Below are positions 18,914 to 29,419 of a stretch of DNA of 64,000 bases, piece by piece. Each line of letters opens with the position of its first letter. The stretch's first letter is position 1. The position numbers and the translations under genes are program-made. Origin of the DNA: Azoarcus indigens (GTDB lineage Bacteria; Pseudomonadota; Gammaproteobacteria; Burkholderiales; Rhodocyclaceae); the NCBI RefSeq assembly GCF_004361735.1, contig NZ_SNVV01000003.1, positions 186,001-250,000 of the forward strand. Reading direction: 5' to 3'. Under the pieces are notes generated by a model. The model did no database searches. It saw nothing but the letters and a program-made list of their open reading frames with translations, and was not told the DNA's origin.

Positions 18914-20257
18914 ATGCCCTCCCCCTCCCCCGTCTCCGCCGCGGTCGCAGCACTGGCCGCCGACATCCGCAGCGGCAAGCTCCCGCCCGGCAGCCTGCTG
19001 CCCACCCACCGCCAACTCGCCGCCCGCCACGGCATGGCGCTGGCCTCGGCCAGCAAGGTCTATGCGCAGCTTCAGGCCATGGGGCTGGTCGTCGGCGAGA
19101 TCGGCCGCGGCACCTTCGTGCGCGACCGCGCGCAGCAGCGCGAATGGGACAGCGGCGACGAGGCACGGCTGAGCAGCGCCGCCGCCGACCTCTCCTTCAA
19201 CCACCCCAGCCCGCCCGGCCAGGCGGAGTTGCTGCGCGCCATGCTGCGCGAACTGGCCGCCAGCGGCGATCTGGCGACGCTGATGCACCAGCAGCCACCT
19301 GGCGGCCGGATGCGGGAGCGGCAGACCGTCGCCGACTTCCTCGCCGGAACCCGGGGCATGGAGGTAACTGCGGATCATCTCTTCCTGGTCAACGGCGCCC
19401 AGCAGGGCCTGGACATCGCGGTGCGCGCGCTGCTGAAGCGGCATGACACGGTGGCGGTGGATGCGCTGAGCTACCCCGGCTTCAGGATGCTGGCGGAACT
19501 GCAGGAGCTAAGGCTGGAGCCGGTTCCCGCGCTCGCCGACGGCCCCGACCTGAACGCGCTGGAATCCCTCTGCCGCAAGCACCACATCCGCGCGATCTAC
19601 ACCATGCCCACCCTGCACAACCCGCTGGGCTGGATACTGGACCTGGAGCAGCGGCAACGCCTGGTGGAGACAGCCCGCCGCTACGACTGCCTGCTGATCG
19701 AAGATGCCTCCTATGCGTACCTGCCCGAGGATGCGCCGCCTGCGCTGGCCACGCTGGCGCCGGAGCGCACGGTGCATGTCTCCAGCCTCTCCAAGAGCCT
19801 GGCCAGTGGCCTGCGCTTCGGCTACCTGCTGGCGCCGGCGTACTGCGCGGCGCGGATCAAAGCCGCGATACGCGCCAGCTACTGGAGCCTCCCCAGCCTC
19901 ATCACCGCGATGGCCAGCCGGTGGATGGCGGACGGCACGGTAGTGCGGCAAGAGGCGGTATTGCGGCGGGAAGCGCGGGCGCGGCAAGCGATTGCGCGGC
20001 GAGTGTTCGCCGGCATGGAGATGGTCGCCAATCCCGCTTCCCTCTTCATCTGGCTGCCTTTGCCGGAGGAGTTGCGGATGGACCGCATCGCCACCGCACT
20101 GGCCGAACGCGACATCGCGGTCTCCAAAGCGGAGGCCTATGCCACCACCCGGCACGCGCCGCATGCGCTGCGGCTGGGGCTGAGCTCGGTGCCGCTGGAG
20201 CAACTGGAGGGGGTCCTGCTACGGCTGCGGGAGACCCTAGAACGCTTCCCGCCCTGA
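18914..20257 (+). CDS. MocR-type GntR/aminotransferase transcriptional regulator
   Basis: A 447-residue chimera. The N-terminal 70 residues form a GntR winged helix-turn-helix (LAADIRSGKLPPGSLLPTHRQ, then LGVVxG-like VVGEIGRGTFVRD). Residues from about 110 form a type I aminotransferase fold. The pyridoxal-phosphate lysine is in SSLSKSLASG (about residue 294), with the cofactor region LVNGAQQGLD and YTMPTLHNPLGW. MocR proteins sense amine or amino-acid-type ligands through the cofactor and usually control a neighbouring gene. The palindrome just upstream is a likely binding site. The nearest possible target is the divergent thioesterase; the effector is unknown. Confidence 0.92.
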   Translation: MPSPSPVSAAVAALAADIRSGKLPPGSLLPTHRQLAARHGMALASASKVYAQLQAMGLVVGEIGRGTFVRDRAQQREWDSGDEARLSSAAADLSFNHPSPPGQAELLRAMLRELAASGDLATLMHQQPPGGRMRERQTVADFLAGTRGMEVTADHLFLVNGAQQGLDIAVRALLKRHDTVAVDALSYPGFRMLAELQELRLEPVPALADGPDLNALESLCRKHHIRAIYTMPTLHNPLGWILDLEQRQRLVETARRYDCLLIEDASYAYLPEDAPPALATLAPERTVHVSSLSKSLASGLRFGYLLAPAYCAARIKAAIRASYWSLPSLITAMASRWMADGTVVRQEAVLRREARARQAIARRVFAGMEMVANPASLFIWLPLPEELRMDRIATALAERDIAVSKAEAYATTRHAPHALRLGLSSVPLEQLEGVLLRLRETLERFPP

Positions 20258-20376
20258 GCGCGCCAAGCGGCAGGCATCGCCCGCCCTCGCAGGACAAGGG
20301 GCCATAACATTCGGACAAGCAGCCCGGCAGACGAACGGAAGCGCTGGCAGCCGCGGAGATGGATGGCTGGCGAAAT

Positions 20377-21255
20377 TCAGGCGGGCAGCAGGCGCTCCGC
20401 GTGCGCATAGGCGACCAGCCGGTCGCCGCGGGCAAAACCCATCAGCGCCACCCCGCTCTCCTGCGCCAGCCGCACCGCCATCGCGGTCGGCGCCGAGACG
20501 GCGACCAGCGCCGGGATGCCGGCGCGGGCGGTCTTCTGCACCATCTCGTAGCTGGCCCGGCTGGACACCAGCACAAACCCCTCCTGGGCGCCCTCGCCGG
20601 CCCGGCCGCCGGCCAGGCTGGCCGCCCGCCAGCCCACCAGCTTGTCCAGCGCGTTGTGCCGGCCCACATCCTCCCGCACCGCGGCGATGCGGCCATCCGG
20701 CGTCACCCACGCGGCGGCATGTACCGCGCCAGTGGCTTCGCGCAGGGGTTGGCAGCCGGCCAGCGCGCCCAGGGCGCTGAAGATCGCCGCCGGGTCCAGG
20801 CGCAGCCCGCTGGCGACGCTGCCCTGCGGCCGCTCGAACTCGCTCAGGCTGTCCACCCCGCACAGGCCGCAGCCGGTGCGCCCGACCAGCGAGCGGCGGC
20901 GCTCCTTCAGCGCCAGGAAACGCTGGGCGGCAATCTCCACCCGCACTTCCAGCCCTTGCGGCGCGGCGAAGACCTCGCGATCGAAGACCTCGGCCACCGA
21001 GGCGACGATGCCTTCGCTCAGCGCGAAGCCGAGCGCGAAATCCTCCAGGTCGGCGGGCGAAGCCAGCATCACCGCATGGGAAATCCCGTTGAACACCAGC
21101 GCCACCGGCACCTCCTCGACGATCTCGTCCTCGCCCTCGCGCACTCCGGCCCCGGCACGGATGCGGCTCACCGGCAGTGTGCGGGCGGTGGGCCAATCGG
21201 CCGGGTCGAACTCGACAGGGCCTGAGGCGGATGGAAGCGGGCAGGAGGTGCTCAT
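20377..21255 (-). CDS. fdhD: Formate dehydrogenase accessory sulfurtransferase FdhD
   Basis: A 292-residue protein that transfers sulfur to the bis-MGD molybdenum cofactor before it enters formate dehydrogenase. The conserved reactive Cys pair is in RTGCGLCGVDSL near residues 125-136, and LVFNGISHAVMLASP and DVGRHNALDKLVGW are further family motifs. The length fits FdhD. It lies downstream of the fdh structural genes on the same strand, separated by 122 bases containing a strong terminator. It may therefore be expressed partly by readthrough or from its own promoter. Confidence 0.95.
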   Translation of the reverse strand: MSTSCPLPSASGPVEFDPADWPTARTLPVSRIRAGAGVREGEDEIVEEVPVALVFNGISHAVMLASPADLEDFALGFALSEGIVASVAEVFDREVFAAPQGLEVRVEIAAQRFLALKERRRSLVGRTGCGLCGVDSLSEFERPQGSVASGLRLDPAAIFSALGALAGCQPLREATGAVHAAAWVTPDGRIAAVREDVGRHNALDKLVGWRAASLAGGRAGEGAQEGFVLVSSRASYEMVQKTARAGIPALVAVSAPTAMAVRLAQESGVALMGFARGDRLVAYAHAERLLPA

Positions 21256-21271
21256 GCTGATCTGACTGGGG

Positions 21272-21314
21272 AAAAAGAAAAACGGCAGCAGCGGAAGTGT
21301 ATCCGCTGCTGCCG
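21272..21314 (-). terminator. Rho-independent terminator after the fdh structural genes
   Basis: A perfect 13-base stem (arms 21283-21295 and 21302-21314, sequence CGGCAGCAGCGGA and its complement) closes a six-base loop. Read on the minus strand it is followed by TTTTTCTTTTT. It lies 63 bases after the last fdh structural gene and 16 bases before the FdhD start. Confidence 0.88.
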
Positions 21315-21377
21315 CGCACTGCGCGCGACTCGCCCGCAGGCGGGGCGGCAGCCGCCCCGGCCTTGCCGCTCAGCGCC

Positions 21378-22004
21378 TCATTCGCCGCTACGCTTGCCGG
21401 TCATCTCCCGGTACCAGCGCGGATGGTGCTTCTTCGCCCAGCCGTGGGTGACCACCCCTTCCACCATCGCCCGTATCGTGCCCTTGACCCACAGCGCCGC
21501 ATACACGTGCACGATGATGCCAGCGATCAGCGCGATGGCACTGGCCGCATGCAGCAGCAGCGCGATGCGGATCACCGGGATGGGGAAGTAGATGGCGAAG
21601 TACTGGCGCCAGATGACGAGGCCGGTGACCAGCAGCGTCGCCATGCAGGCGCACATCAGCCAGAACATGCCCTTCTGGCCGCCGTTGTAGCGGCCGATGT
21701 CGCCGACCTCGTTGCCCTTCATGACTTCGCCGACCGCCTTCATCCACTTCACGTCTTCCTTGTCGATGAAGTTGTGGTGCCAGTAACGGAAGAACTGGCG
21801 GGCGAAGGCGAGGAACATCACCACGCCGATGAAGGGATGCAGCAGGCGCGCCAGCTGCGGCGTGCCGAACACGCCGGTGAGCCAGAAGAAGGCCGGGTAG
21901 AAGAAGGCCAGGCCGGAGATCGCTAGCAGCACGAAGCAGCCGGCGACGATCCAGTGGTTGATCCGCTCAGCCGCGGAATAGCGCTGAATCAGTTTTTCCT
22001 TCAT
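21378..22004 (-). CDS. fdnI: Formate dehydrogenase gamma subunit, cytochrome b556
   Basis: A 208-residue integral membrane subunit, counted from ATG 22004 with ribosome site GAGGTGAG directly upstream. It has four hydrophobic helices, starting [22 protein letters not shown] (His in the first helix) and containing [22 protein letters not shown] and [13 protein letters not shown] with further His residues. These would bind the two b hemes. In FdnI/FdoI enzymes this subunit passes electrons to quinone. Its start overlaps the stop of the beta subunit by four bases. The symbol follows the E. coli nitrate-inducible enzyme; the aerobic fdoI equivalent is equally possible. Confidence 0.93.
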   Translation of the reverse strand: MKEKLIQRYSAAERINHWIVAGCFVLLAISGLAFFYPAFFWLTGVFGTPQLARLLHPFIGVVMFLAFARQFFRYWHHNFIDKEDVKWMKAVGEVMKGNEVGDIGRYNGGQKGMFWLMCACMATLLVTGLVIWRQYFAIYFPIPVIRIALLLHAASAIALIAGIIVHVYAALWVKGTIRAMVEGVVTHGWAKKHHPRWYREMTGKRSGE

Positions 22005-22930
22005 TTGCTCACCTCGGTTTCCTTCGCGGCGTGCTCGCCGTGGCCTTTCTCCCCTTCGCCCTCCTCTTCCTCGTCGGCCCGGTTGGGGCCGACCGCGGTG
22101 TAGTGCAGGAAGCCGAACAGGCCGGCGGCGGCGATGCCTATGGTCGCCAGCGGCTTCAGCATGCCCTTCCACAGGCTCACGGTGGAGCTGATCTGCGGAT
22201 CCTTGGGCAGCTTGCTGTAGAGCTGCGGGCGGTCGGCGTGGTGCAGCACGTACATCACATGGGTGCCGCCCACGCCCTGCGGGTCATACAGGCCGGCGTT
22301 GGCGAAACCGCGGGACTTCAGGTCTTCCACACGGCCTTCGGCTGCCACCTTCATGTCCTCCTTGGTGCCGAACTGGATGGCGCCGGTCGGGCAGGTCTTC
22401 ACGCAGGACGGCTCCTGGCCGACGCCGACGCGGTCGGAACACAGGGTGCACTTGTAGGCCTTGTTGTCGTCCTTGTTGATGCGGGGAACGTTGAACGGGC
22501 AGCCGGCGATGCAGTAGCCGCAGCCGATGCAGTGCTCGGGCTGGAAGTCAACAATGCCATTGGCGTACTGGATGATGGCGCCCGGCGCCGGGCAGGCCTT
22601 GAGGCAGCCGGGGTCGGCGCAGTGCATGCAGCCGTCCTTGCGGATCAGCCACTGCAGACGGCCGCCTTCGTCCTGGTGCTCGGCGAAGCGCATCACCGTC
22701 CAGCTCTTGGCCGTCATGTCGACCGGGTTGTCGTAGACGCCGTGGTTGAAGCCGACCTCGTCGCGGATGTCGTTCCACTCGGAACAGGCCACCTGGCAGG
22801 CCTTGCAGCCTATGCAGGTGGTGACGTCGATGAGCTTGGCGACTTCCTGCTTGTGGTCCCGTACCTGGGGCGGAGGCGTCAGCGTGGAGGTCGCCGAGCG
22901 CCGGATGATGTCTTGGGATTGCATGGACAT
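22001..22930 (-). CDS. fdnH: Formate dehydrogenase beta subunit, four [4Fe-4S] ferredoxin-like
   Basis: A 309-residue electron-transfer subunit. Four Cys groups are visible: [45 protein letters not shown] and [23 protein letters not shown]. These are enough for four [4Fe-4S] clusters in the FdnH pattern. A single hydrophobic helix near residues 255-280 ([22 protein letters not shown]) anchors it, with an acidic C-terminal tail. It hands electrons from the catalytic alpha subunit to the cytochrome b. It lies 11 bases after the alpha gene and overlaps the gamma gene by four. Confidence 0.95.
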   Translation of the reverse strand: MSMQSQDIIRRSATSTLTPPPQVRDHKQEVAKLIDVTTCIGCKACQVACSEWNDIRDEVGFNHGVYDNPVDMTAKSWTVMRFAEHQDEGGRLQWLIRKDGCMHCADPGCLKACPAPGAIIQYANGIVDFQPEHCIGCGYCIAGCPFNVPRINKDDNKAYKCTLCSDRVGVGQEPSCVKTCPTGAIQFGTKEDMKVAAEGRVEDLKSRGFANAGLYDPQGVGGTHVMYVLHHADRPQLYSKLPKDPQISSTVSLWKGMLKPLATIGIAAAGLFGFLHYTAVGPNRADEEEEGEGEKGHGEHAAKETEVSK

Positions 22931-22941
22931 GGTTTCTTTCC

Positions 22942-25900
22942 TCAGGCCTTCTCGACGCTGACCAGGAAGGCCTTGTATTCCGGGGTATGCGTGTTGGCGT
23001 CACCCACGCGCGGACTCAGCACGTTGGCCAGGAAGCCCTTGCGGGTGGTGCCTTCGAAGCCCCAGTGCACCGGGATGCCGACCTGCTCCACTTCCTGCCC
23101 GGCAACCTGCAGCGTCATCACGCGCTTGGTGACCACCGCCTTGCCGCGGATGTAGCCACGCTTGCTCGCCACCTTGACCATGTCGCCGGCCACGATGCCC
23201 TTGCTCGCCGCCAGCTTCTCGCTGATTTCGACGAACTGTTCCGGCTGCACGATGGCGTTCAGGCGGGAGTGCTTGGTCCAGTGGCGGAACATCTCGGTGA
23301 TCGAATAGGACGTGGCCACGCAGGGGAAGTCCTCGCGGCTGCCGAAGCTGGGCAGGTCGTCCTTGAAGATGCGCGCCACCGGGCTCTTGCCGCTGCCCGA
23401 ATGCAGCGGGTTGGCGGGAATGGGGCTTTCCTCCGGCTCGTAGTGCTCCGGGAAGGGTCCATCGACCAGCGCGCCCATGGAGAACAGGTGGCCGACACCG
23501 TCCTGCAGCATGATGAAGGGGCTCACGCCGCTGTTCGGCGGCGAGCCGACCGGGTAGTCCGGCACGTCCGCGCCGGTCCACTTGGCGCCATCCCAGTGCA
23601 GGAAGGCGCGCTTCGGATCCCAGGGCTTGCCGGCGGGGTCCAGCGAGGCGCGGTTGTAGAGCAGGCGGCGGTTGGCCGGCCAGGCGAAGGCCCAGCCCGG
23701 GGTGTTGCCGAAGCCGGTGTCGGTGTTGTCGCGGCGGGCCATCATGTTGCCGGCCTGCGTCCACTGGCCGGTGTAGATCCAGCACAGGCTGGTGGTGGTG
23801 CCGTCGTCGCGCAGGTGGGCAAAGCTGGACAGCAGGTCGCCCTTCTTGGCGATCTGGTTGCCCTTGTCGTCGAACAGGTCGGCCAGCGCGTAACCGTTGG
23901 CCTGCTTGGCCACCTCTTCCGGGTGCGGGTCCTTCGGATCGTGGTAGTTCCAGTCCAGGCTCATCAGCGGTTCGGGGCAGGTGCCGCCCTCTTTCTCGTA
24001 CAACTCGCGGATCTTCATCAGCAAGGTGCCGAGGATCCTGCCGTCGTGACGGGCCTCGAACGGCGGCACCTGGCCCGCCCAGTGCCACTGCAGCCAGCGG
24101 CCGGAGTTGGCGATGGAGCCATCTTCTTCGGCGAAGCAGGACGAGGGCAGGCGGAACACGGTGGTCTGGATCTCCACCGGATTCACATCGTTGAACTCGC
24201 CGTGGTTCTCCCAGAAGGACGCGGTTTCGGTCTGCAGCGGGTCAATCACGACCAGGAACTTGAGCTTGGCCAGCCCCTCGCGCACCTTGCCCGAGGAGGC
24301 GGCCGCGGCGATCACGTTGAAGCCTTGGATGACGTAGCCATTGGCCTTGCCCTTGTGCATCTGCTCGACGAAGGCCATCACGTCGTAGCTGCGGTCCCAC
24401 TTCGGCAGCCAGTGGTAGCCGAAGTCGTTGCCTGCGGTGGCCTTGTCGCCGTACATGCCCTTGAGGAAGCTCACCATGAACTTGGGCGTGTTGCGCCAGA
24501 AGTTCACCTGGTTGGCCACCAGGGTCTTGGGCGTGCGCTCGTCCAGGTAGGCCTTGAGCGACTGCTGGTTCTCGTGCGGCAGCGTCAGGTAGCCGGGCAG
24601 CATGGTGGTGAGCACGCCCAGGTCGGTGAAGCCCTGCACGTTGGAGTGGCCGCGCAGTGCATTGATGCCGCCGCCGGGCATGCCGATGTTGCCCAGCAGC
24701 AGTTGCACGATGGCGGAGGCGCGGATGATCTGCGAGCCGCCGACGTGGTGGGTCCAGCCCAGCGCGTAAAGAATGCTGGTGGTGCGGTCCGGCACGCAGG
24801 TGGCGGCCAGTTTCTCGCAGATGTGCAGGAAGTCTTCCTTGGGTGTGCCGCAGATGCTGCTGACCATCTCCGGCGTGTAGCGCTCGACGTGCTTCTTCAG
24901 CAGTTGGAAGACGCTGCGCGGGTGCTGCAGGCTGTCGTCGCGCAGGGCGTAGCCGTCGGCGCCCAGTTCGTAGGCCCAGGAGGAGCGGTCGTAGGCGCGC
25001 TTCTCGGCGTTGTAGCCGCTGAACAGGCCGTCGTCGAAGCCGTAGTCCTCGCGCACGATCAGCGGCGCGTTGGTGTAGGCCTTGACGTACTCGTGCTGGA
25101 TCTTGCCGTTGTTCAGCAGGTAGTTGGCGACGCCGAGCAGGAAGGCCGAGTCGGCGCCGGCGCGGATGGGCGAGTAGAAGTCGGCCACCGCGGCGGTGCG
25201 GTTGAAGCGCGGGTCCACCACCATCATGTAGGCCTTGTTCTTGGTCTTGGCCTCGACCGCCCACTTGAAGCCCACCGGGTGGGCCTCGGCAGGGTTGCCG
25301 CCCATCACCAGGATGACGTCGGCGTTCTTGATGTCCACCCAGTTGTTGGTCATCGCGCCACGCCCGAAGGACGGCGCCAGGCCAGCCACCGAGGGGCCGT
25401 GACACAGGCGGGCCTGGTTCTCCAAGTGCACCATGCCGAGGCCGCGGGCGAACTTGACGTCGAGAATGCCGGTTTCGTTGCTGGCGGCGGAGGAGCCGAG
25501 GAAGCCGGTGGTCGTCCAGCGGTTCACCAGTTGGCCCTTCTCGTTCTTCTCGATGAAGTTGGCGTCGCGGTCGTCCTTCATCAGGCGGGCGATGCGGTCA
25601 ATCGCCTCATCCCAGCTGATGCGCTTCCACTCCTTGCTGCCGGCTTCACGCACTTCGGGGTACTTCAGACGCTGCGGGCTGTTGATGTAGTCGATCAGCC
25701 CGGAACCCTTGGGACAGAGCGAACCACGGCTGACCGGATGGTCCGGGTCGCCCTCGATGTGGAAGATCTTCGCCTTGGCGTTCTTGGCACCGTCGCCGAG
25801 GCTGTACATCAGCACGCCGCAGCCCACGGAACAGTACGTACAGTTGTTGCGGGTTTCCTTCGCCCGCAACAGCTTGTACTGGCGCACCTCCGCCTGGGCC

Positions 25901-25989
25901 AGCGCCGGTGCCATGCCGAGCGCGGCAAGGCTGGACGTACCCAGGCCCGCGCTCGATATCTTGAAGAACTGACGTCTTGAAATCTGCAT
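22942..25989 (-). CDS. fdnG: Formate dehydrogenase alpha subunit, Cys-type, Tat-exported
   Basis: A catalytic subunit of 1015 residues from ATG 25989, the same length as E. coli FdnG. It starts with a twin-arginine signal ([17 protein letters not shown], cut near AQA) and so is exported folded to the periplasm. The [4Fe-4S] ligands are Cys50, Cys53, Cys57 and Cys92. The molybdenum/tungsten ligand is Cys196 (TGT at 25402-25404) in [18 protein letters not shown], where E. coli has selenocysteine; the neighbouring His197 is kept. The enzyme oxidises formate to CO2. The longer frame to 26031 would put 14 residues before the Tat signal and is rejected. A sigma54-type promoter lies about 120 bases upstream. 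Confidence 0.96.
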   Translation of the reverse strand: MQISRRQFFKISSAGLGTSSLAALGMAPALAQAEVRQYKLLRAKETRNNCTYCSVGCGVLMYSLGDGAKNAKAKIFHIEGDPDHPVSRGSLCPKGSGLIDYINSPQRLKYPEVREAGSKEWKRISWDEAIDRIARLMKDDRDANFIEKNEKGQLVNRWTTTGFLGSSAASNETGILDVKFARGLGMVHLENQARLCHGPSVAGLAPSFGRGAMTNNWVDIKNADVILVMGGNPAEAHPVGFKWAVEAKTKNKAYMMVVDPRFNRTAAVADFYSPIRAGADSAFLLGVANYLLNNGKIQHEYVKAYTNAPLIVREDYGFDDGLFSGYNAEKRAYDRSSWAYELGADGYALRDDSLQHPRSVFQLLKKHVERYTPEMVSSICGTPKEDFLHICEKLAATCVPDRTTSILYALGWTHHVGGSQIIRASAIVQLLLGNIGMPGGGINALRGHSNVQGFTDLGVLTTMLPGYLTLPHENQQSLKAYLDERTPKTLVANQVNFWRNTPKFMVSFLKGMYGDKATAGNDFGYHWLPKWDRSYDVMAFVEQMHKGKANGYVIQGFNVIAAAASSGKVREGLAKLKFLVVIDPLQTETASFWENHGEFNDVNPVEIQTTVFRLPSSCFAEEDGSIANSGRWLQWHWAGQVPPFEARHDGRILGTLLMKIRELYEKEGGTCPEPLMSLDWNYHDPKDPHPEEVAKQANGYALADLFDDKGNQIAKKGDLLSSFAHLRDDGTTTSLCWIYTGQWTQAGNMMARRDNTDTGFGNTPGWAFAWPANRRLLYNRASLDPAGKPWDPKRAFLHWDGAKWTGADVPDYPVGSPPNSGVSPFIMLQDGVGHLFSMGALVDGPFPEHYEPEESPIPANPLHSGSGKSPVARIFKDDLPSFGSREDFPCVATSYSITEMFRHWTKHSRLNAIVQPEQFVEISEKLAASKGIVAGDMVKVASKRGYIRGKAVVTKRVMTLQVAGQEVEQVGIPVHWGFEGTTRKGFLANVLSPRVGDANTHTPEYKAFLVSVEKA

Positions 25990-26104
25990 GAAGCCTCCTG
26001 GTTTACACACCCGGAAGGCGCACGGCCGCAAGACGTCGACGGCCGTCAGACCGTTTCAGCTGGGCTCAGAGGCGGCACGCGCCATCCGGAATAGGAAGGC
26101 TGAC

Positions 26105-26121
26105 AGCAGTATCCGTGCCAG
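26105..26121 (-). promoter_or_regulatory. Sigma54 (-24/-12) promoter of the fdh operon
   Basis: Read on the minus strand the 17 bases are CTGGCACGGATACTGCT. They match the sigma54 consensus YTGGCACGRNNNTTGCW at every fixed position except one (C for T in the -12 block), with the GG and GC ten bases apart as required. The predicted start is near 26094, about 105 bases before the alpha-subunit ATG. A sigma54-dependent response regulator is encoded in the same locus (29420-30802). Confidence 0.85.
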
Positions 26122-26155
26122 CCCCGGAAAGCCAGTAGAACGGTCGTTTCCGGGG
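26122..26155. promoter_or_regulatory. Nine-base inverted repeat abutting the -24 element
   Basis: CCCCGGAAA (26122-26130) and TTTCCGGGG (26147-26155) are exact inverted complements 16 bases apart. They sit immediately upstream of the fdh -24 element. The position suits an additional regulator or a bending factor; no binder can be named. Confidence 0.45.
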
Positions 26156-26173
26156 TACTACGGAAGGCATAAG

Positions 26174-26186
26174 GGACAATTTGTCC
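26174..26186. promoter_or_regulatory. Candidate activator site 1 (GGACAATTTGTCC)
   Basis: A perfect 6-1-6 palindrome centred about 86 bp upstream of the predicted fdh start, the usual distance for an enhancer-like site of an NtrC-family activator. It pairs with a similar site 23 bp further upstream. The likely binder is the response regulator encoded at 29420-30802, by inference. Confidence 0.7.
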
Positions 26187-26196
26187 ATGCGGGGCG

Positions 26197-26209
26197 CGAC
26201 AAATTATCC
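26197..26209. promoter_or_regulatory. Candidate activator site 2 (CGACAAATTATCC)
   Basis: An imperfect copy of the site at 26174, keeping GACAA and TT.TCC around the same one-base centre. Centre-to-centre distance is 23 bp, about two helical turns, so dimers on both sites would face the same side of the DNA. It lies about 109 bp upstream of the predicted fdh start. Confidence 0.55.
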
Positions 26210-26272
26210 CCATCGTCAGCAGGGCAATGAGCGCAAGCCCCGGCCCCCGGGCGTTTGCGCCAAGGCGGAGCC

Positions 26273-26289
26273 CGCGCACGCTTCTTGCA
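26273..26289 (+). promoter_or_regulatory. Weak candidate sigma54 promoter for fdhE
   Basis: CGCGCACGCTTCTTGCA has a perfect -12 block (TTGCA) and the GCACG part of the -24 block at correct spacing, but CG replaces the usual GG. It would start transcription about 28 bases before fdhE. The two palindromic sites at 26174-26209 would then serve both divergent promoters, at about -98 and -121. Confidence 0.3.
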
Positions 26290-26328
26290 CTGCCCTCCCC
26301 TTTTCGGCAGCGAGAGAACCCCAGCCTC

Positions 26329-27195
26329 ATGAGCCTCAGCCCGCAAACCATCGTCCCCGGCCCGGAACCGCGCAACTTCATCCCGCCGGAGCCGGCCGCC
26401 CTGTTCGCCGCCCGCCAGGACCGTCTCACCGAACTCGCCGCCACCTCGCCGATGGCGGACTGGCTGGGCTTCGTCGGCCTGGTCGCCGGCGCGCAAGTGC
26501 ACACCCTGCCCCGCCTCGACGGCTTCAGCCATGAGCGCAGCGGTCCGCTGGACATCGCGCTGCTGCCGCAGCTGCCTGCCTGGCAAGGCGCACTGGATGG
26601 GCTGCTGGAAACGCTGGCGGCAGCAGTGGATGGCCAGGCACTGATCGCGCTGCGCAAGCTCGCGGCCCTGTCCGCGGACGATCGCAGCGCGCTGGCCGGC
26701 CGGGTGATCAACGGCAAGCTCGGCGAGGGCGACATGGACCAGGCCCCGCTCGCCACCGCGGCGCTGGAGCTGGTGGCCACCGTGATCGCCAGCCGCAGCT
26801 CCGCCGACGGCTTCTCCAGCCTCAGCGCAGCCTGCCCCGCCTGTGGCGGAGCCGCCGTCGCCAGCGTGCTGGAAACCCACAAGCTCAACGGCCTGCGCTA
26901 TCTCTATTGCGGCAGCTGCAACAGCGGCTGGCACCATGTGCGCGCCCAGTGCAGCCACTGCAACCAGTCCGGCCGCGTGGCCTACCAGGCGCTGGAGGAA
27001 GGCGGGCTATGGCAGGCGGAAACCTGCGACGACTGCCATAGCTACCTGAAGCTCTTCAACCGCAGCAAGGCCCTGAGCTTGGACCCGGTGGCGGACGACC
27101 TTGCCAGCGTGGCGCTGGACCTCGCGCTGGGCGAGGCCGGCTACCAGCGCTTGGGCGCCAATCCCTACCTGCTGCTGGCCGCGCAGGCGGCCTGA
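26329..27195 (+). CDS. fdhE: Formate dehydrogenase accessory protein FdhE
   Basis: A 288-residue cytoplasmic protein, counted from ATG 26329 (MSLSPQTIVPGPEPRNFIPP). It is required for active periplasmic formate dehydrogenase, probably as a rubredoxin-like iron protein that contacts the catalytic subunit. Four CxxC-type motifs lie in the C-terminal half: CPACGG, CGSC, CSHC and CDDCHSY. The GWHHVRAQCSHCNQ context matches the family. Upstream in-frame ATGs (26227) add an Arg/Pro-rich leader and are less likely. It is divergent from the fdh structural genes across the putative sigma54 control region and converges on the sensor kinase gene. Confidence 0.94.
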   Translation: MSLSPQTIVPGPEPRNFIPPEPAALFAARQDRLTELAATSPMADWLGFVGLVAGAQVHTLPRLDGFSHERSGPLDIALLPQLPAWQGALDGLLETLAAAVDGQALIALRKLAALSADDRSALAGRVINGKLGEGDMDQAPLATAALELVATVIASRSSADGFSSLSAACPACGGAAVASVLETHKLNGLRYLYCGSCNSGWHHVRAQCSHCNQSGRVAYQALEEGGLWQAETCDDCHSYLKLFNRSKALSLDPVADDLASVALDLALGEAGYQRLGANPYLLLAAQAA

Positions 27196-27246
27196 GGCCA
27201 GGCGTCCGCCTCGTGTCGGGGCGGGCGTGCGTCGCGCCCAGGGCAT

Positions 27247-29376
<2,130 letters not shown>

Positions 29377-29419
29377 CGCCTTCAGCCCCGGCCACGCACG
29401 CCGCGCCGGTACAGGCGGC

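Noticed and set aside
22987-25980. A 997-codon open frame opposite formate dehydrogenase alpha
   Set aside because: The minus-strand protein matches FdnG in length and in all cluster Cys positions; the plus frame is a composition artefact.
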